A stretch of 64,000 nt of DNA from Neorhizobium vignae (GCF_000732195.1 NZ_JNNU01000003.1:1-64000), one strand, 5' to 3'. Shown: positions 54,412 to 63,326, counted from the stretch's first letter. Numbers and translations are program-made. Notes: generated by a model from the sequence alone, not told the origin.

Positions 54412-55686
54412 ATGAAGCGTATCGTGTCACTTACAATTCTGGCTTCGACGGTGCTGGCGTTCGCCTCGCCGGTGCTTGCCCAGACGGTTTTCGTATCCAC
54501 CCAGCTTCGCCCGATCGAGGAGGCGACCGTGGTCCGGCAGGACCTTTTGAAGGATGCCGGCAAGGTCGACTACGTGGTCGAGGAGCCGCCGCAGTTCGCA
54601 GTGCGCATGGAGGCCGAAGCGCAGGCCGGCAAGCACACCGTCAGCCTCGTCGGCGCGCTGCATGGCGAGCTTTCGCCGCTCGCCGACAGGGGCCAGCTCG
54701 AACCGCTCGACGAACTTGCCAAGAAGCTCGCCGCCGGCGGCATGCCGCAATCGGTTCTTGATCTCGGCAAGCTCGGCAAGCCCACGCAGCAGTATATTCC
54801 GTGGATGCAGGCGACCTATGTCATGGCCGCGAAGAAGGAAGCCCTGCAATACCTGCCGAAGGGCGCAGATATCAACGCGCTGACCTACGACCAGCTGATC
54901 GAATGGGGCAGGAATATGCAAGCTGCCACCGGCCAGCCGCAGATCGGTTTCCCGGCTGGTCCGAAGGGCCTGATGGCGCGTTATTTCCAGGGCTATTTTT
55001 ATCCGTCCTTCACCGGCGGCGTAGTGCGCACCTTCAAGAATGCAGATGCCGCAGCCGGCTGGGAGAAGCTGAAGGCGCTCTGGGCCTATGTCACCCCGAA
55101 CTCGACCAATTACGACTTCATGCAGGAACCGTTGGCCTCGGGCGAGGTCATGGTCGCCTGGGACCATGTCGCTCGCCTGAAGAACGCCATTTCGGCGGCA
55201 CCGGATGACTATGTCGTCTTCCCGGCACCAGCCGGCCCCAAGGGCCGCGGCTACATGCCGGTTCTGGCCGGGCTTGCCATCCCCAAGGGCGCACCGGACA
55301 CGGCAGGGGCCACGAAGGTCATCGAAACGCTGACGACGCAGAAAACCCAGCTGCTGACGGCTTCGAAGGTCGGCTTCTTCCCGACGCTCAACGTCCAGCT
55401 GCCGCCGGACCTCGACAAGGGCGTGGCGCTTCTCGCCGGTGCGGTCACCAAGACGCAGGGCTCCAAGGACGCCGTGATCTCGCTTCTCCCGGTCGGCCTT
55501 GGCGACAAGGGCGGCGAATTCAACAAGGTCTACATGGACGCCTTCCAACGCATCGTGCTGCAGAACGAGCCCGTCGCCGACGTGCTCGTCAAACAGGGCG
55601 CCACCATGGCCAAGCTGATGACGGACACCAAGGCACCCTGCTGGGCTCCGGACGCCAAGAGCGACGGTGCCTGCCCGGTCCAGTAA
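54412..55686 (+). CDS. carbohydrate ABC transporter, extracellular binding protein
   Basis: This 424-residue secreted protein has its start at the ATG at 54412, with AGGAGGAGAAG upstream. A signal peptide of about 22 residues ends PVLA. It is a UgpB/MalE-like binding protein of a divergent subgroup: the usual WWH-type N-terminal motif is absent and replaced by FVSTQLRPIEEATVVRQDLL. Two Cys near the C-terminus (ACWAPDAKSDGAC) may form a disulfide. With the permeases, ATPase and GH63 hydrolase downstream it probably binds a small glycoside such as glucosylglycerate. Confidence 0.88.
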   Translation: MKRIVSLTILASTVLAFASPVLAQTVFVSTQLRPIEEATVVRQDLLKDAGKVDYVVEEPPQFAVRMEAEAQAGKHTVSLVGALHGELSPLADRGQLEPLDELAKKLAAGGMPQSVLDLGKLGKPTQQYIPWMQATYVMAAKKEALQYLPKGADINALTYDQLIEWGRNMQAATGQPQIGFPAGPKGLMARYFQGYFYPSFTGGVVRTFKNADAAAGWEKLKALWAYVTPNSTNYDFMQEPLASGEVMVAWDHVARLKNAISAAPDDYVVFPAPAGPKGRGYMPVLAGLAIPKGAPDTAGATKVIETLTTQKTQLLTASKVGFFPTLNVQLPPDLDKGVALLAGAVTKTQGSKDAVISLLPVGLGDKGGEFNKVYMDAFQRIVLQNEPVADVLVKQGATMAKLMTDTKAPCWAPDAKSDGACPVQ

Positions 55687-55698
55687 TCCTCCCGGGAA

Positions 55699-55724
55699 GC
55701 GTCCGGGCGCGAATGCCCGGGCGC
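55699..55724 (+). promoter_or_regulatory. intercistronic stem-loop after the binding-protein gene
   Basis: GCGTCCGGGC at 55699-55708 pairs with GCCCGGGCGC at 55715-55724, with one G-U pair and a 6-base loop. It starts 13 bases past the stop and has no U-tract. It parallels the hairpins after the other binding-protein genes in the window. Confidence 0.6.
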
Positions 55725-55758
55725 ACCTTACCCTTCAACATGTCCGAGGCGGGAGCCG

Positions 55759-56610
55759 ATGACCCAAAACCGACCCTGGATCCCCTATCTGCTGATCCTG
55801 CCGTCAGTCGCCTTTCTGGCGCTGCTCTTCGTCGTGCCTCTGGTGCAGACGATCTGGCTGGCTCTCTCGGACAACGGCGCACCGTCGCTGGCGAATGCCG
55901 AGCGCATGGTGACCGATATCAATTTCACCCGTTCGGTCAGGAACACCTTTCTGTTGACGATCGTCGTCGTGCCGGTGCAGATCGCTATCGCGCTTGCCAT
56001 GGGTACGATGGTCTCCAAGGTCGGCCGCGGCCGCGAGACCATTCTCTGGATCTGGACCATCCCGCTTGGCATTTCAGACCTCGCTGCCGGCCTCGTCTGG
56101 CTGTCGATCCTGCAGAATACGGGCTATTTCAACTCGCTCCTCTTCAGCCTCGGTGTGATCGGCCGGCAGGCGAGTTGGCTGTCCTACCAGACACCGATCG
56201 CGCTTTTCATAGCGATCGCAGTTGCGGAAATCTGGCGCGGCACGGCGATCGTCATGGTCATCATCGTCGCCGGTCTCAACCAGGTACCGAAGGAATTCAA
56301 GGAAGCCGCCGAGATCTTCGGCGCCGGCCCATGGACGCGCTTCTGGCGCATCACCCTGCCGCTGATCCGGCCTGCCCTGCAATCGGCGCTGATTCTGCGC
56401 ACCGTACTCGCCTTCGAAGTGTTCGCAGTGGTCTACGCGCTCGGCGGGCGAAATTTCCCGGTCCTCGTCGGCGAGGCCTATAACTGGCAGAACCAGAACC
56501 AGAATTACAGCGTCGCGGCGGTCTACGCGGTGCTGATCATGATCATCTCGCTTGCGGCGACGCTGATCTATCTGAAGGCCCTGAAAGTCGATCCGGAGCG
56601 CTTGCCATGA
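55759..56610 (+). CDS. carbohydrate ABC transporter permease, MalF type
   Basis: This 283-residue permease has about six hydrophobic segments. The EAA loop is KEAAEIFGAGPWTRFWRITLP. It overlaps the next permease gene by 4 bases (ATGA), and the ribosome site is weak (GAGGCGGGAG). It is a channel subunit of the GH63-linked importer. Confidence 0.9.
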   Translation: MTQNRPWIPYLLILPSVAFLALLFVVPLVQTIWLALSDNGAPSLANAERMVTDINFTRSVRNTFLLTIVVVPVQIAIALAMGTMVSKVGRGRETILWIWTIPLGISDLAAGLVWLSILQNTGYFNSLLFSLGVIGRQASWLSYQTPIALFIAIAVAEIWRGTAIVMVIIVAGLNQVPKEFKEAAEIFGAGPWTRFWRITLPLIRPALQSALILRTVLAFEVFAVVYALGGRNFPVLVGEAYNWQNQNQNYSVAAVYAVLIMIISLAATLIYLKALKVDPERLP

Positions 56611-57458
56611 GTAAGGAAACCATGAGCACGATCAAGGCCAGTCCCGCAAGCTTCGCCTCCTCCCGCCGCTGGCTCCTCTGGAGCGGTATCGCGGCGCTCT
56701 GCGCCTGGGTTTTGGTGCCGATCTATCTGGTGGCGCTTGGTGCGCTCGGCGGTCGGCAGGGCGTCTATATCTGGCCGAAGACGGGATTGCCGACCGGAAT
56801 TTCGCTCGAACCCTTCATTCTGTTCCTGACAACCGAAGGCGTCGTCCAGTCCTTCCTCAATTCATTGGGAGCGGCGGGCATCACGGTAGCGCTGTCCATT
56901 CTGCTCGGCGCGCCGGCGGGTTATGCTTTGGCCCGCTACGATTTCCGGGGCAAGGACAGCTACCGGCTTCTGGTCCTGTTGACCCGCGCCTTCCCCTTGG
57001 CGATCCTGGCGCTGCCGCTCACCGTCTCCTTCATCCGACTCGGCCTCTATGACACGATCATCGGCGTCGGCCTCATCCACACGGTGCTGGCGCTGCCTTT
57101 TGCGGCGCTCGTCACCCAGGGCATATTCCTGGGCGTTCCGAAAGAACTCGAAGAGGCCGCCTGGGTGTTCGGCTGCACCCGCGTCCAGGCCTTTTTCAAG
57201 GTGGTCGCGCCGCTGGCTTTGCCCGGCATCGTCGCCACGGCCGTGTTCGCCTTCGTCATCTCCTGGAACGAGGTGTTCGCCGCCTCGGTACTGACGGTGC
57301 GCAACCGCACGCTCACGGCCTATCTGCTGACGGTGCTGTCGGAAAGCCCGATGCATTACCGCTTTGCCGGCGGGCTTATGCTCATTCTTCCTTCCGTTGT
57401 CTTCATCTTCGCGGTCAGGCGTTACCTCTTCGCGATCTGGGGCATTTCCTCCAAATAA
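56607..57458 (+). CDS. carbohydrate ABC transporter permease, MalG type
   Basis: This is a 283-residue permease with EAA loop LEEAAWVFGCTRVQAFFKVV and about six membrane segments, the second half of the channel. The start at 56607 overlaps the previous stop, which favours translational coupling; an ATG a few codons later (MSTIK) is an alternative. Confidence 0.9.
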   Translation: MSKETMSTIKASPASFASSRRWLLWSGIAALCAWVLVPIYLVALGALGGRQGVYIWPKTGLPTGISLEPFILFLTTEGVVQSFLNSLGAAGITVALSILLGAPAGYALARYDFRGKDSYRLLVLLTRAFPLAILALPLTVSFIRLGLYDTIIGVGLIHTVLALPFAALVTQGIFLGVPKELEEAAWVFGCTRVQAFFKVVAPLALPGIVATAVFAFVISWNEVFAASVLTVRNRTLTAYLLTVLSESPMHYRFAGGLMLILPSVVFIFAVRRYLFAIWGISSK

Positions 57459-57471
57459 CGGGACCATCGAC

Positions 57472-58530
57472 ATGGCCAATATTGTCATTGACCGCATCCG
57501 CAAGAGTTTTGGCGCGTTCCAGGCGCTGAAGGAGGTCTCGCTGACGATCAACGACGGCGAGTTCGTATCGCTGCTCGGTCCCTCGGGCTGCGGCAAGACG
57601 ACGCTCCTGCGCATCATCGCCGGTCTCGAAACCTCGACCTCGGGCGATGTCCGCATCGGCGACAGGTCGATCATCGGCCTGGCGCCCAAGGATCGCGGGC
57701 TTGCGATGGTCTTCCAGAACTATGCGGTCTTCCCCCATATGACGGTCTACGAAAACGTCGCCTTCGGACTGCGCATGCAGAAGGCGGACGAGGCGCGGGT
57801 GAAGGCGCAGGTGGAGAAGGCGGCCGGTCTGTTGCATATCGAGCCGTATCTCGACCGTTACCCGAACAAGCTTTCGGGCGGCCAGCGCCAGCGCGTGGCG
57901 GTTGCCCGCGCGCTGGCCGTCAAGCCGAAGGTGCTGCTGATGGACGAGCCGCTCTCCAACCTCGACGCATTGCTGCGGCTCGAAATGCGCACCGAACTGA
58001 AGACCGTGCTGCAATCGGCGGGCACGACGACCATCTATGTCACCCACGACCAGACAGAGGCGATGGGCCTGTCGGATCGTATCGCCGTCATGCACAATGG
58101 CGTCGTCGAGCAGGTCGGTCATCCGGTCGAGATCTACAATCATCCGGCCACGCGCTTCGTCGGCGGTTTCATCGGCAACCCGCCGATGAACTTCATCAAG
58201 GTGCCCGTCTCGAACGGCCAGGTGGCGGCAGGCGAAGAACAGCTTGCGGCGCCGAAGGATGTCGGCAATGAAATCGTGCTCGGCCTGCGCGGCGAGGCGG
58301 TCGAACTGGCGCCGCTGCCCCAGGGGCTGGAGATGAAGGTGCGGGTCGCCGAGCCGATGGGCTCGCACCTGCTGCTGACCGGCTCCATCCACGACCAGCC
58401 GGTGCGGGTCATCCTTCCGGCATCCGAGACCGTGAAGAGCGGCGATACGATCGGCCTGAAGCTCGACAGCAAGCGCATCACCTGGCTTTCGCCCGAAAGC
58501 GGCAGGTCCATTCCGGCCGTTTCGGCCTGA
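57472..58530 (+). CDS. sugar ABC transporter ATP-binding protein (MalK/UgpC type)
   Basis: This 352-residue ATPase has Walker A at 36-44 (GPSGCGKTT), LSGGQ at 134-138 and Walker B LLMDE at 155-159. The C-terminal regulatory part is shorter than in MalK. The start is the ATG at 57472; the upstream extension of the frame overlaps the permease and is not used. It energises the importer encoded at 54412-57458. Confidence 0.93.
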   Translation: MANIVIDRIRKSFGAFQALKEVSLTINDGEFVSLLGPSGCGKTTLLRIIAGLETSTSGDVRIGDRSIIGLAPKDRGLAMVFQNYAVFPHMTVYENVAFGLRMQKADEARVKAQVEKAAGLLHIEPYLDRYPNKLSGGQRQRVAVARALAVKPKVLLMDEPLSNLDALLRLEMRTELKTVLQSAGTTTIYVTHDQTEAMGLSDRIAVMHNGVVEQVGHPVEIYNHPATRFVGGFIGNPPMNFIKVPVSNGQVAAGEEQLAAPKDVGNEIVLGLRGEAVELAPLPQGLEMKVRVAEPMGSHLLLTGSIHDQPVRVILPASETVKSGDTIGLKLDSKRITWLSPESGRSIPAVSA

Positions 58531-58549
58531 GCATACCGGAGTACCCGAC

Positions 58550-59806
58550 ATGAACGTGCATATCACCGAGGCGAAGCGCATCCTCGTCGCCAATGACCGC
58601 GGCGGCTATACGGTGCCGACCGACCGGCTCTACCCCTTCCAGTGGAACTGGGATTCCGCCTTCGTCGCCATGGGTTTCGCGCTTTATGATACCGACCGTG
58701 CCTATCGCGAACTGGAGCGGCTGATCGAGGGCCAGTGGGCGGACGGCATGGTGCCGCATATCGTCTTCCACCAGCCGAGCGAGACCTATTTCCCCGGTCC
58801 GAGCGTCTGGCGCACCCGCCACACGATCCCCACCTCCGGTATCACCCAACCGCCGGTCTTTGCGATCGCGCTGCGCAAGGTTTTCGAGGCGGCCGGCAGC
58901 GGCGCCGAGGCACGCACCCTGCCGCTCTACGAGGCCGCGCTGAAATGGCATCGCTGGTGGTATTCCGCGCGTGATCCGGAAGGCACTGGCCTGGTCGCCC
59001 TGCTGCACCCCTGGGAGAGCGGCAGCGACAACTCGCCGGCCTGGGACATCGCGCTCGCCCGCGTGCCGACCACCACCGACACGCCGGTCGTGCGCAAGGA
59101 TACCGGTCACGTGAACGCCTCGATGCGCCCGCGCGACGAGGACTATAACCGCTTCATCCATCTGGTCGACACCTATGCCGCCTGTGGTTGGGATCCAGCG
59201 AAACAATGGGAAAAGGCGCCATTCAAGGTGGCCGAGATCCAGACCACGGCTATCCTGCTGAAGGCCGGCGAGGACCTCGAACATCTCGCCCGCGAATTCG
59301 GCCGGATGAAGGATGCCGCCGAGATCGCCGCCTTCAACGAGCTCACTCGCAAGGCGATACTCGCGCAATGGCGTCCGGCCCTGTCCCGCTTCGTGTCCCG
59401 CGACCTGATCTCTGGCGAGGATATCGAAGCCGCGACACAGGCGGGCTTCATCCCCCTCCTGGCGCTCGACTTGGAAAAGAATATCGCCGATGCGCTGGTC
59501 GATGAGATGAAGGCCTGGTCGAGGGGCCTCAAAGTCGCCTTCCCGACCACCAAGCCGGGCATCGCAAGCTGGGAACCGAAACGCTACTGGCGGGGCCCTG
59601 CCTGGGCGATCATCAACTGGCTGCTGATCGACGGCTTCAAGCGCAACGGTCAGCTGGAAGCGGCCGAAGAGCTGCGCATATCGACGGTCGCGGCGATCGA
59701 GGCGGAAGGTTTTGCCGAATATTTCGACCCGGTGACGGGCGAAGGCTGCGGCGGCCTCGGCTTTTCTTGGACGGCCGCCGCTTATATGTGGCTTACGTGG
59801 GCATAA
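58550..59806 (+). CDS. GH63-type glycoside hydrolase (glucosylglycerate/mannosylglycerate hydrolase-like)
   Basis: This is a 418-residue cytoplasmic (alpha/alpha) toroid enzyme. Motifs shared with small bacterial GH63 hydrolases are QWNWDSAFVAMGFALYD (residues 31-47), HPWESGSDNSPAWD (153-166), YWRGPAWAIINWLLIDGF and FAEYFDPVTGEGCGG. Candidate catalytic residues are Asp160 (general acid) and Glu390 (general base), placed as in mycobacterial glucosylglycerate hydrolase. Length fits that group rather than eukaryotic glucosidase I. It is the last gene of the LacI-controlled importer operon, so the imported solute is its likely substrate. Confidence 0.85.
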   Translation: MNVHITEAKRILVANDRGGYTVPTDRLYPFQWNWDSAFVAMGFALYDTDRAYRELERLIEGQWADGMVPHIVFHQPSETYFPGPSVWRTRHTIPTSGITQPPVFAIALRKVFEAAGSGAEARTLPLYEAALKWHRWWYSARDPEGTGLVALLHPWESGSDNSPAWDIALARVPTTTDTPVVRKDTGHVNASMRPRDEDYNRFIHLVDTYAACGWDPAKQWEKAPFKVAEIQTTAILLKAGEDLEHLAREFGRMKDAAEIAAFNELTRKAILAQWRPALSRFVSRDLISGEDIEAATQAGFIPLLALDLEKNIADALVDEMKAWSRGLKVAFPTTKPGIASWEPKRYWRGPAWAIINWLLIDGFKRNGQLEAAEELRISTVAAIEAEGFAEYFDPVTGEGCGGLGFSWTAAAYMWLTWA

Positions 59807-59944
59807 GGTTCACAATTCTGGACCTGCTGCGCCATCAGGGGGAGCTGGTCCGAGTTCCCGACACCCAATCTTGATAACCGGCGGCGGCGGTTGCGCTTCA
59901 AGAAGGGTGGGCTCTTGGGTTTCCAAGGCTGTACAAATCAGATT
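59807..59944. other. intergenic region after the GH63 gene
   Basis: No gene and no clear terminator. Its end may include the left edge of the IS fragment that follows. Confidence 0.3.
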
Positions 59945-60028
59945 CATGACTGTCTTTTGGAGACAGTCATGGGTGTTTTGGATCGTGTAGTCCTTCAGGA
60001 CGAGCAGTGGGAGCGGATATTATCTTGC
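59945..60028 (+). mobile_element. IS5-family (IS427-like) remnant: left end and first codons of transposase
   Basis: The ATG at 59969 opens a frame (MGVLDRVVLQDEQWERI) like the N-terminus of IS427-group transposases, which breaks off after about 20 codons. CATGACTGTC at 59945-59954 pairs exactly with GACAGTCATG at 59962-59971, so the start codon and the GGAG before it lie in a 10-bp hairpin. Such hairpins can block translation from transcripts that enter the element from outside. Confidence 0.5.
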
Positions 60029-60056
60029 ACTGCGGCGGACACAGGGCACGATCCGA

Positions 60057-60354
60057 GCCGATAAGCAGGATTGGAATCCGTGGGTCGAGTTCTTCCAGCG
60101 AAGCCTGCAGCGGCAGAAACAGCGGCTGGAGCGCAAGATCGAGCGCGAGCGCATCCTTCGTGGTGATCTGCCGGAGCTGTCCATCGCAATTCTCGAATTG
60201 GCTCGCGAGCGTGGAAGAGTGACCGTGATGGACGCGGCCAAGGTCACAGGCGCAAGCAGAAATACCGTCAAGGATTCATCTGCGCGCATTAAACTCGCAG
60301 GGGCATCTAGCCCTTCATGGAGCAGGCCGCGGTACCTGGTACGGCCTGAGCTGA
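60057..60354 (+). pseudogene. Fic-family protein, C-terminal fragment with a one-base frameshift
   Basis: The frame encodes the typical C-terminal part of Fic proteins: ADKQDWNPWVEFFQRSLQRQ, LARERGRVTVMDAAKVTGAS and RNTVKD of the winged helix. One extra T at about 60275-60276 shifts the frame; in the new frame HLRALNSQGHLALHGAGRGT and WYGLS finish the protein at the TGA 60352-60354. The Fic catalytic domain (HPFxxGNGR) is missing. It is clearly a dead remnant. Confidence 0.75.
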
Positions 60355-60384
60355 CCAAGGAGAATGACCGGCAGACCGCCAGTG

Positions 60385-60573
60385 TGTGAATCAGCGTCGA
60401 AGGTTGACCCCTATGATCGGTCCCGTAAAGCCTTGATCTACTGAGATGAAATGCAGATCGGGTGTGGTCACGATCGTCGCCGATGATGTCCCCGCCATTT
60501 TTTTGCGAGTTTGCAAGTAAAGCCAGGCGCTTGCCGCCTTTTCAAACGGGGTCAACCTTCGGTGCTGTTCACA
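60385..60573. repeat. miniature inverted-repeat element, copy C (about 189 bp)
   Basis: The left end TGTGAATCAGCGTCGAAGGT (continuing TGACCCC) and the right end, ending CAACCTTCGGTGCTGTTCACA, are inverted repeats of about 26 bp with few mismatches. The body matches copy A at 22823-23002 throughout. The internal palindrome of copy A is degraded here. No coding capacity. Its left end provides the stop codon (60387-60389) of a short frame to the left. Confidence 0.8.
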
Positions 60574-60625
60574 GCGGATTGGGGCTTAAGAGCCGGGCCG
60601 GCCATGCGGCTGACCCGCTGCGGCA

Positions 60626-61381
60626 TCAGCTGGAAAACGCTTTGAAATCCCTCAACACATCCCGGTAGCGGATCTGGCTTCCTCTCAGGTGGTCGCGCAT
60701 GGCATTGCGCGCCGCCTCCTCGTTGCGATCCGAGATCGCCACCACGATCGCTTCATGTTCCGTATGGATCATGCGGCGGTAGGCGGTCTGTTCTCCGGAC
60801 CGTTCCCCCGGCGTCGCCCTCGATTGCGGAATGGCCGCGGTGCCGTGAAATTCCAGATGCTGCCGGAACAGCGGGTTGTTCGTGGCGTCGGCGATGGCGA
60901 AATGCAGCGCAAGATCCGCCTCGCGGATGGATTCGTTCCGCTCGATGCATTGCAGAATATGCCGATGACAATCGAAGATAGCTTCTTCCTGCGCCGGAGA
61001 CCGGCGCATTGCCGCCAGACCGGCAGCCTCGATCTCCAGCGGAGCCCGCACCTCGAGCACCTCCAGGTCGGACGATACGCGCGCCCGGTCGATTTTGCGA
61101 CCGGAGGGAGGTGAGCTCTCCTGGCTGAGCACATAAATTCCCGCGCCCTGCCGCACTTCGACAAGCCCGTCCGATCTGAGCGCCGCGACCGCTTCGCGAA
61201 CCACCGTACGGCTCACGCCATGCGTCTCCGTCAGTTCGACTTCGCTTGGGAGTTTGTCGCCGGGCGAGTACTGACCGCTGGCAATTGCAGTCCGGAGGCT
61301 TTCCCCGACCCGTGAGACCAGCGATCCCGGTCCTTTGTTCCGATCCTTGGTCTGGGTTGTCACGCTCAATCCCCGTTGCAA
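60626..61381 (-). CDS. GntR-family regulator, FadR subfamily
   Basis: This is a 251-residue regulator with an N-terminal winged helix (IASGQYSPGDKLPSEVELTE, HGVSRTVVREAVAALRSDGL) and an all-helical FCD effector domain (LEVLEVRAPLEIEAAGLAA, with metal-ligand-type His in ALHFAIADATNNPLF). FadR-type members often sense sugar acids. It is divergent from the acyltransferase fusion gene, and a dyad lies upstream. It is also the only GntR gene in the window, so it could act on the FadR-type site at 20137, but that is speculative. Confidence 0.92.
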   Translation of the reverse strand: MQRGLSVTTQTKDRNKGPGSLVSRVGESLRTAIASGQYSPGDKLPSEVELTETHGVSRTVVREAVAALRSDGLVEVRQGAGIYVLSQESSPPSGRKIDRARVSSDLEVLEVRAPLEIEAAGLAAMRRSPAQEEAIFDCHRHILQCIERNESIREADLALHFAIADATNNPLFRQHLEFHGTAAIPQSRATPGERSGEQTAYRRMIHTEHEAIVVAISDRNEEAARNAMRDHLRGSQIRYRDVLRDFKAFSS

Positions 61382-61405
61382 CGACGCGACGCGTCTGCGC
61401 CGTAT

Positions 61406-61424
61406 TCATCACACGTGTATGACA
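61406..61424. promoter_or_regulatory. candidate GntR operator
   Basis: TCATCACACGTGTATGACA has the palindromic core ACACGTGT and near-symmetric TCAT/ATGA flanks. It lies 25 bases before the GntR start and 225 bases before the divergent acyltransferase gene. It is the best dyad in this intergenic region and is probably an autoregulatory site. Confidence 0.45.
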
Positions 61425-61648
61425 AATTGGGGGCCATATCAATGCGGGAGTGAATTCCATTTATCCTGAGAGGCATCGATCCGCGCCGGAGAAGGCCGAA
61501 AACAAAAGCTGGACGCTTAAATTCGTCTGCTGTATTTCCTCAATTTGCTGAATGTCAAAAATTGGTATGATGACATTGACCCACCGAATTCCGATTCCCG
61601 GCGGCATTTTTCCGAGTCTGGAAGCCGGCCTGCAAAACGAGTGACGAA

Positions 61649-63304
61649 ATGCGGACAGATCCAGAAGTTTCCGAATCCGAGATGGATCGGGAAGCCAGGC
61701 TGCAATTCCTCACCTGGGAGCGCAGGCCTGCAGATATCCAGGGCGATCTCCAAAAGAGGCTGAAGGAAAAACTGGCACAGTCCGCAGGAGCGCGGATCGC
61801 AGAGACCGCCTACATCGCGAGCGACGCCCGCATTTTCACATCATCTCTGATCCTCGGCGATCGTTCCTGGATTGCGGGGCACGCCCTCGTGCGTGGAGAC
61901 GTTGAAATCGGCTCCAATTGTTCGGTCAACCCCTACGCATGCATCTCCGGAAAGGTCCGGTGCGGTAACGGCGTGCGTATTGCCTCGCTCGTGTCGATCG
62001 TCGGCTTCAATCACGGCTTTGACGATCCGGACATGCCGATCAACGATCAGCCTCACGAGACGCTCGGCATTACGATCGGCGACGATGTGTGGATAGGCGC
62101 CAATGCGGTCATTCTGGACGGTGTGACGATCGGGAGGGGGGCCGTTATCGCCGCCGGGGCGGTTGTCACCAAGGACATTCCGGATCTGGCGATCGCGGCG
62201 GGCGTGCCGGCCAAAGTCGTGCGCCGTCGCGGGGAAACGGCAGCGGCCGGAAAATCGCGCCGGGCCGAGGTCGAGCATGCGCTGGTGCGGATCAGCAAGA
62301 TGGCGGAAGCCGAGTGGCGGGATGTGCGGGAACGGCATCTGACGCCCCGCGGTTATCTGTCGCCGGATGCTGACGGCGTTGCGCGCATGAGCGTCAGGCA
62401 TGAATGCGATGCGATCGAGATCGCGGCCGGTTTTGGAGAACGGCCTTCGGGGAGCGAGGCGCAGACGATCATCGATCGCCTGCAGGCGCTTCAGGACCCG
62501 GTAACCGGCTTTTTTCCCGATCCGTTTCGGCTACCCGATCCTGCGAAGAACATCCGCGATGATTCTCCTTCTCTCTATAACGTGCTGGCGGTCGGTTATA
62601 CGCTGGAGATACTTGGCGCCCATCCGTCTCACCCAATCGCCGGCGTCGAAATGGACGCCGTCGCGCTTTGCGACTGGCTGGAGGCCTTGCCCTGGAGCCA
62701 TCGTGCATGGTGGTGCGGCGACCGGGTGGACGCTATCGCCACCGCGCTTTATTTCAACGCCCGGTATTTCAGAAGCGGCAGGGGAAAGGAAATCCTCTTT
62801 GGCTGGCTTTCGACCCATATCGATCGTTCCACCGGTTTGTGGGGGAAGCCGACCGCCGAACAAGGTCTGCTGCAGCCGGTAAACGGCTTTTATCGCCTCA
62901 CCCGCGGAGCCCATGCCCAGTTCGGCATCCCTGTTCCTCTTCCTGAAGCCGCGATCAATTCCGTCATGGCGCACTATCGAAGCAATCGCGGTTTTTCCGG
63001 CCCAACCTATACGGCCTGCAATCTGCTCGATACGATCCATCCGCTTTGGTTGTGCCTCAAGCAGACGGATTTCATGCGCGGCCAGGCGGAAGCAGTGGCT
63101 GAGGACATCATTCTGCGTTCGCCGGACCGGTGGCAGGAAAAAACAGGCTTCGCCTTTGCCGACGGTCAGGCAGGAAGCCTGCAGGGCACGGAAATGTGGC
63201 TTTCGACCCTCCATCTTGCCGCGGACCTGTTGGGCCTGGCTGAAAACTTCGCCTTCGTTCCCAAAGGGGTGCATCGGACGCAACCGGCGGGCATGGGGCT
63301 GTAG
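61649..63304 (+). CDS. left-handed beta-helix acyltransferase fused to an alpha-helical toroid-like domain
   Basis: This is a 551-residue two-domain protein. Residues about 55-194 are hexapeptide repeats of a LbetaH acetyltransferase ([20 protein letters not shown], then [20 protein letters not shown] and VPAKVV), with a loop His122 (VGFNHGF) in the usual catalytic place. Residues about 205-540 form a different, helix-rich domain with repeated Trp/Gly motifs ([40 protein letters not shown]) that looks like an (alpha/alpha) toroid. I do not know this fusion. The start may be 61649 or the ATG at 61682. It is probably controlled by the divergent GntR gene. The product could acetylate a saccharide that the second domain binds or cleaves. 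Confidence 0.8.
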   Translation: MRTDPEVSESEMDREARLQFLTWERRPADIQGDLQKRLKEKLAQSAGARIAETAYIASDARIFTSSLILGDRSWIAGHALVRGDVEIGSNCSVNPYACISGKVRCGNGVRIASLVSIVGFNHGFDDPDMPINDQPHETLGITIGDDVWIGANAVILDGVTIGRGAVIAAGAVVTKDIPDLAIAAGVPAKVVRRRGETAAAGKSRRAEVEHALVRISKMAEAEWRDVRERHLTPRGYLSPDADGVARMSVRHECDAIEIAAGFGERPSGSEAQTIIDRLQALQDPVTGFFPDPFRLPDPAKNIRDDSPSLYNVLAVGYTLEILGAHPSHPIAGVEMDAVALCDWLEALPWSHRAWWCGDRVDAIATALYFNARYFRSGRGKEILFGWLSTHIDRSTGLWGKPTAEQGLLQPVNGFYRLTRGAHAQFGIPVPLPEAAINSVMAHYRSNRGFSGPTYTACNLLDTIHPLWLCLKQTDFMRGQAEAVAEDIILRSPDRWQEKTGFAFADGQAGSLQGTEMWLSTLHLAADLLGLAENFAFVPKGVHRTQPAGMGL

Positions 63305-63326
63305 CGCTTGCAGGCGTTTTTGTCGC

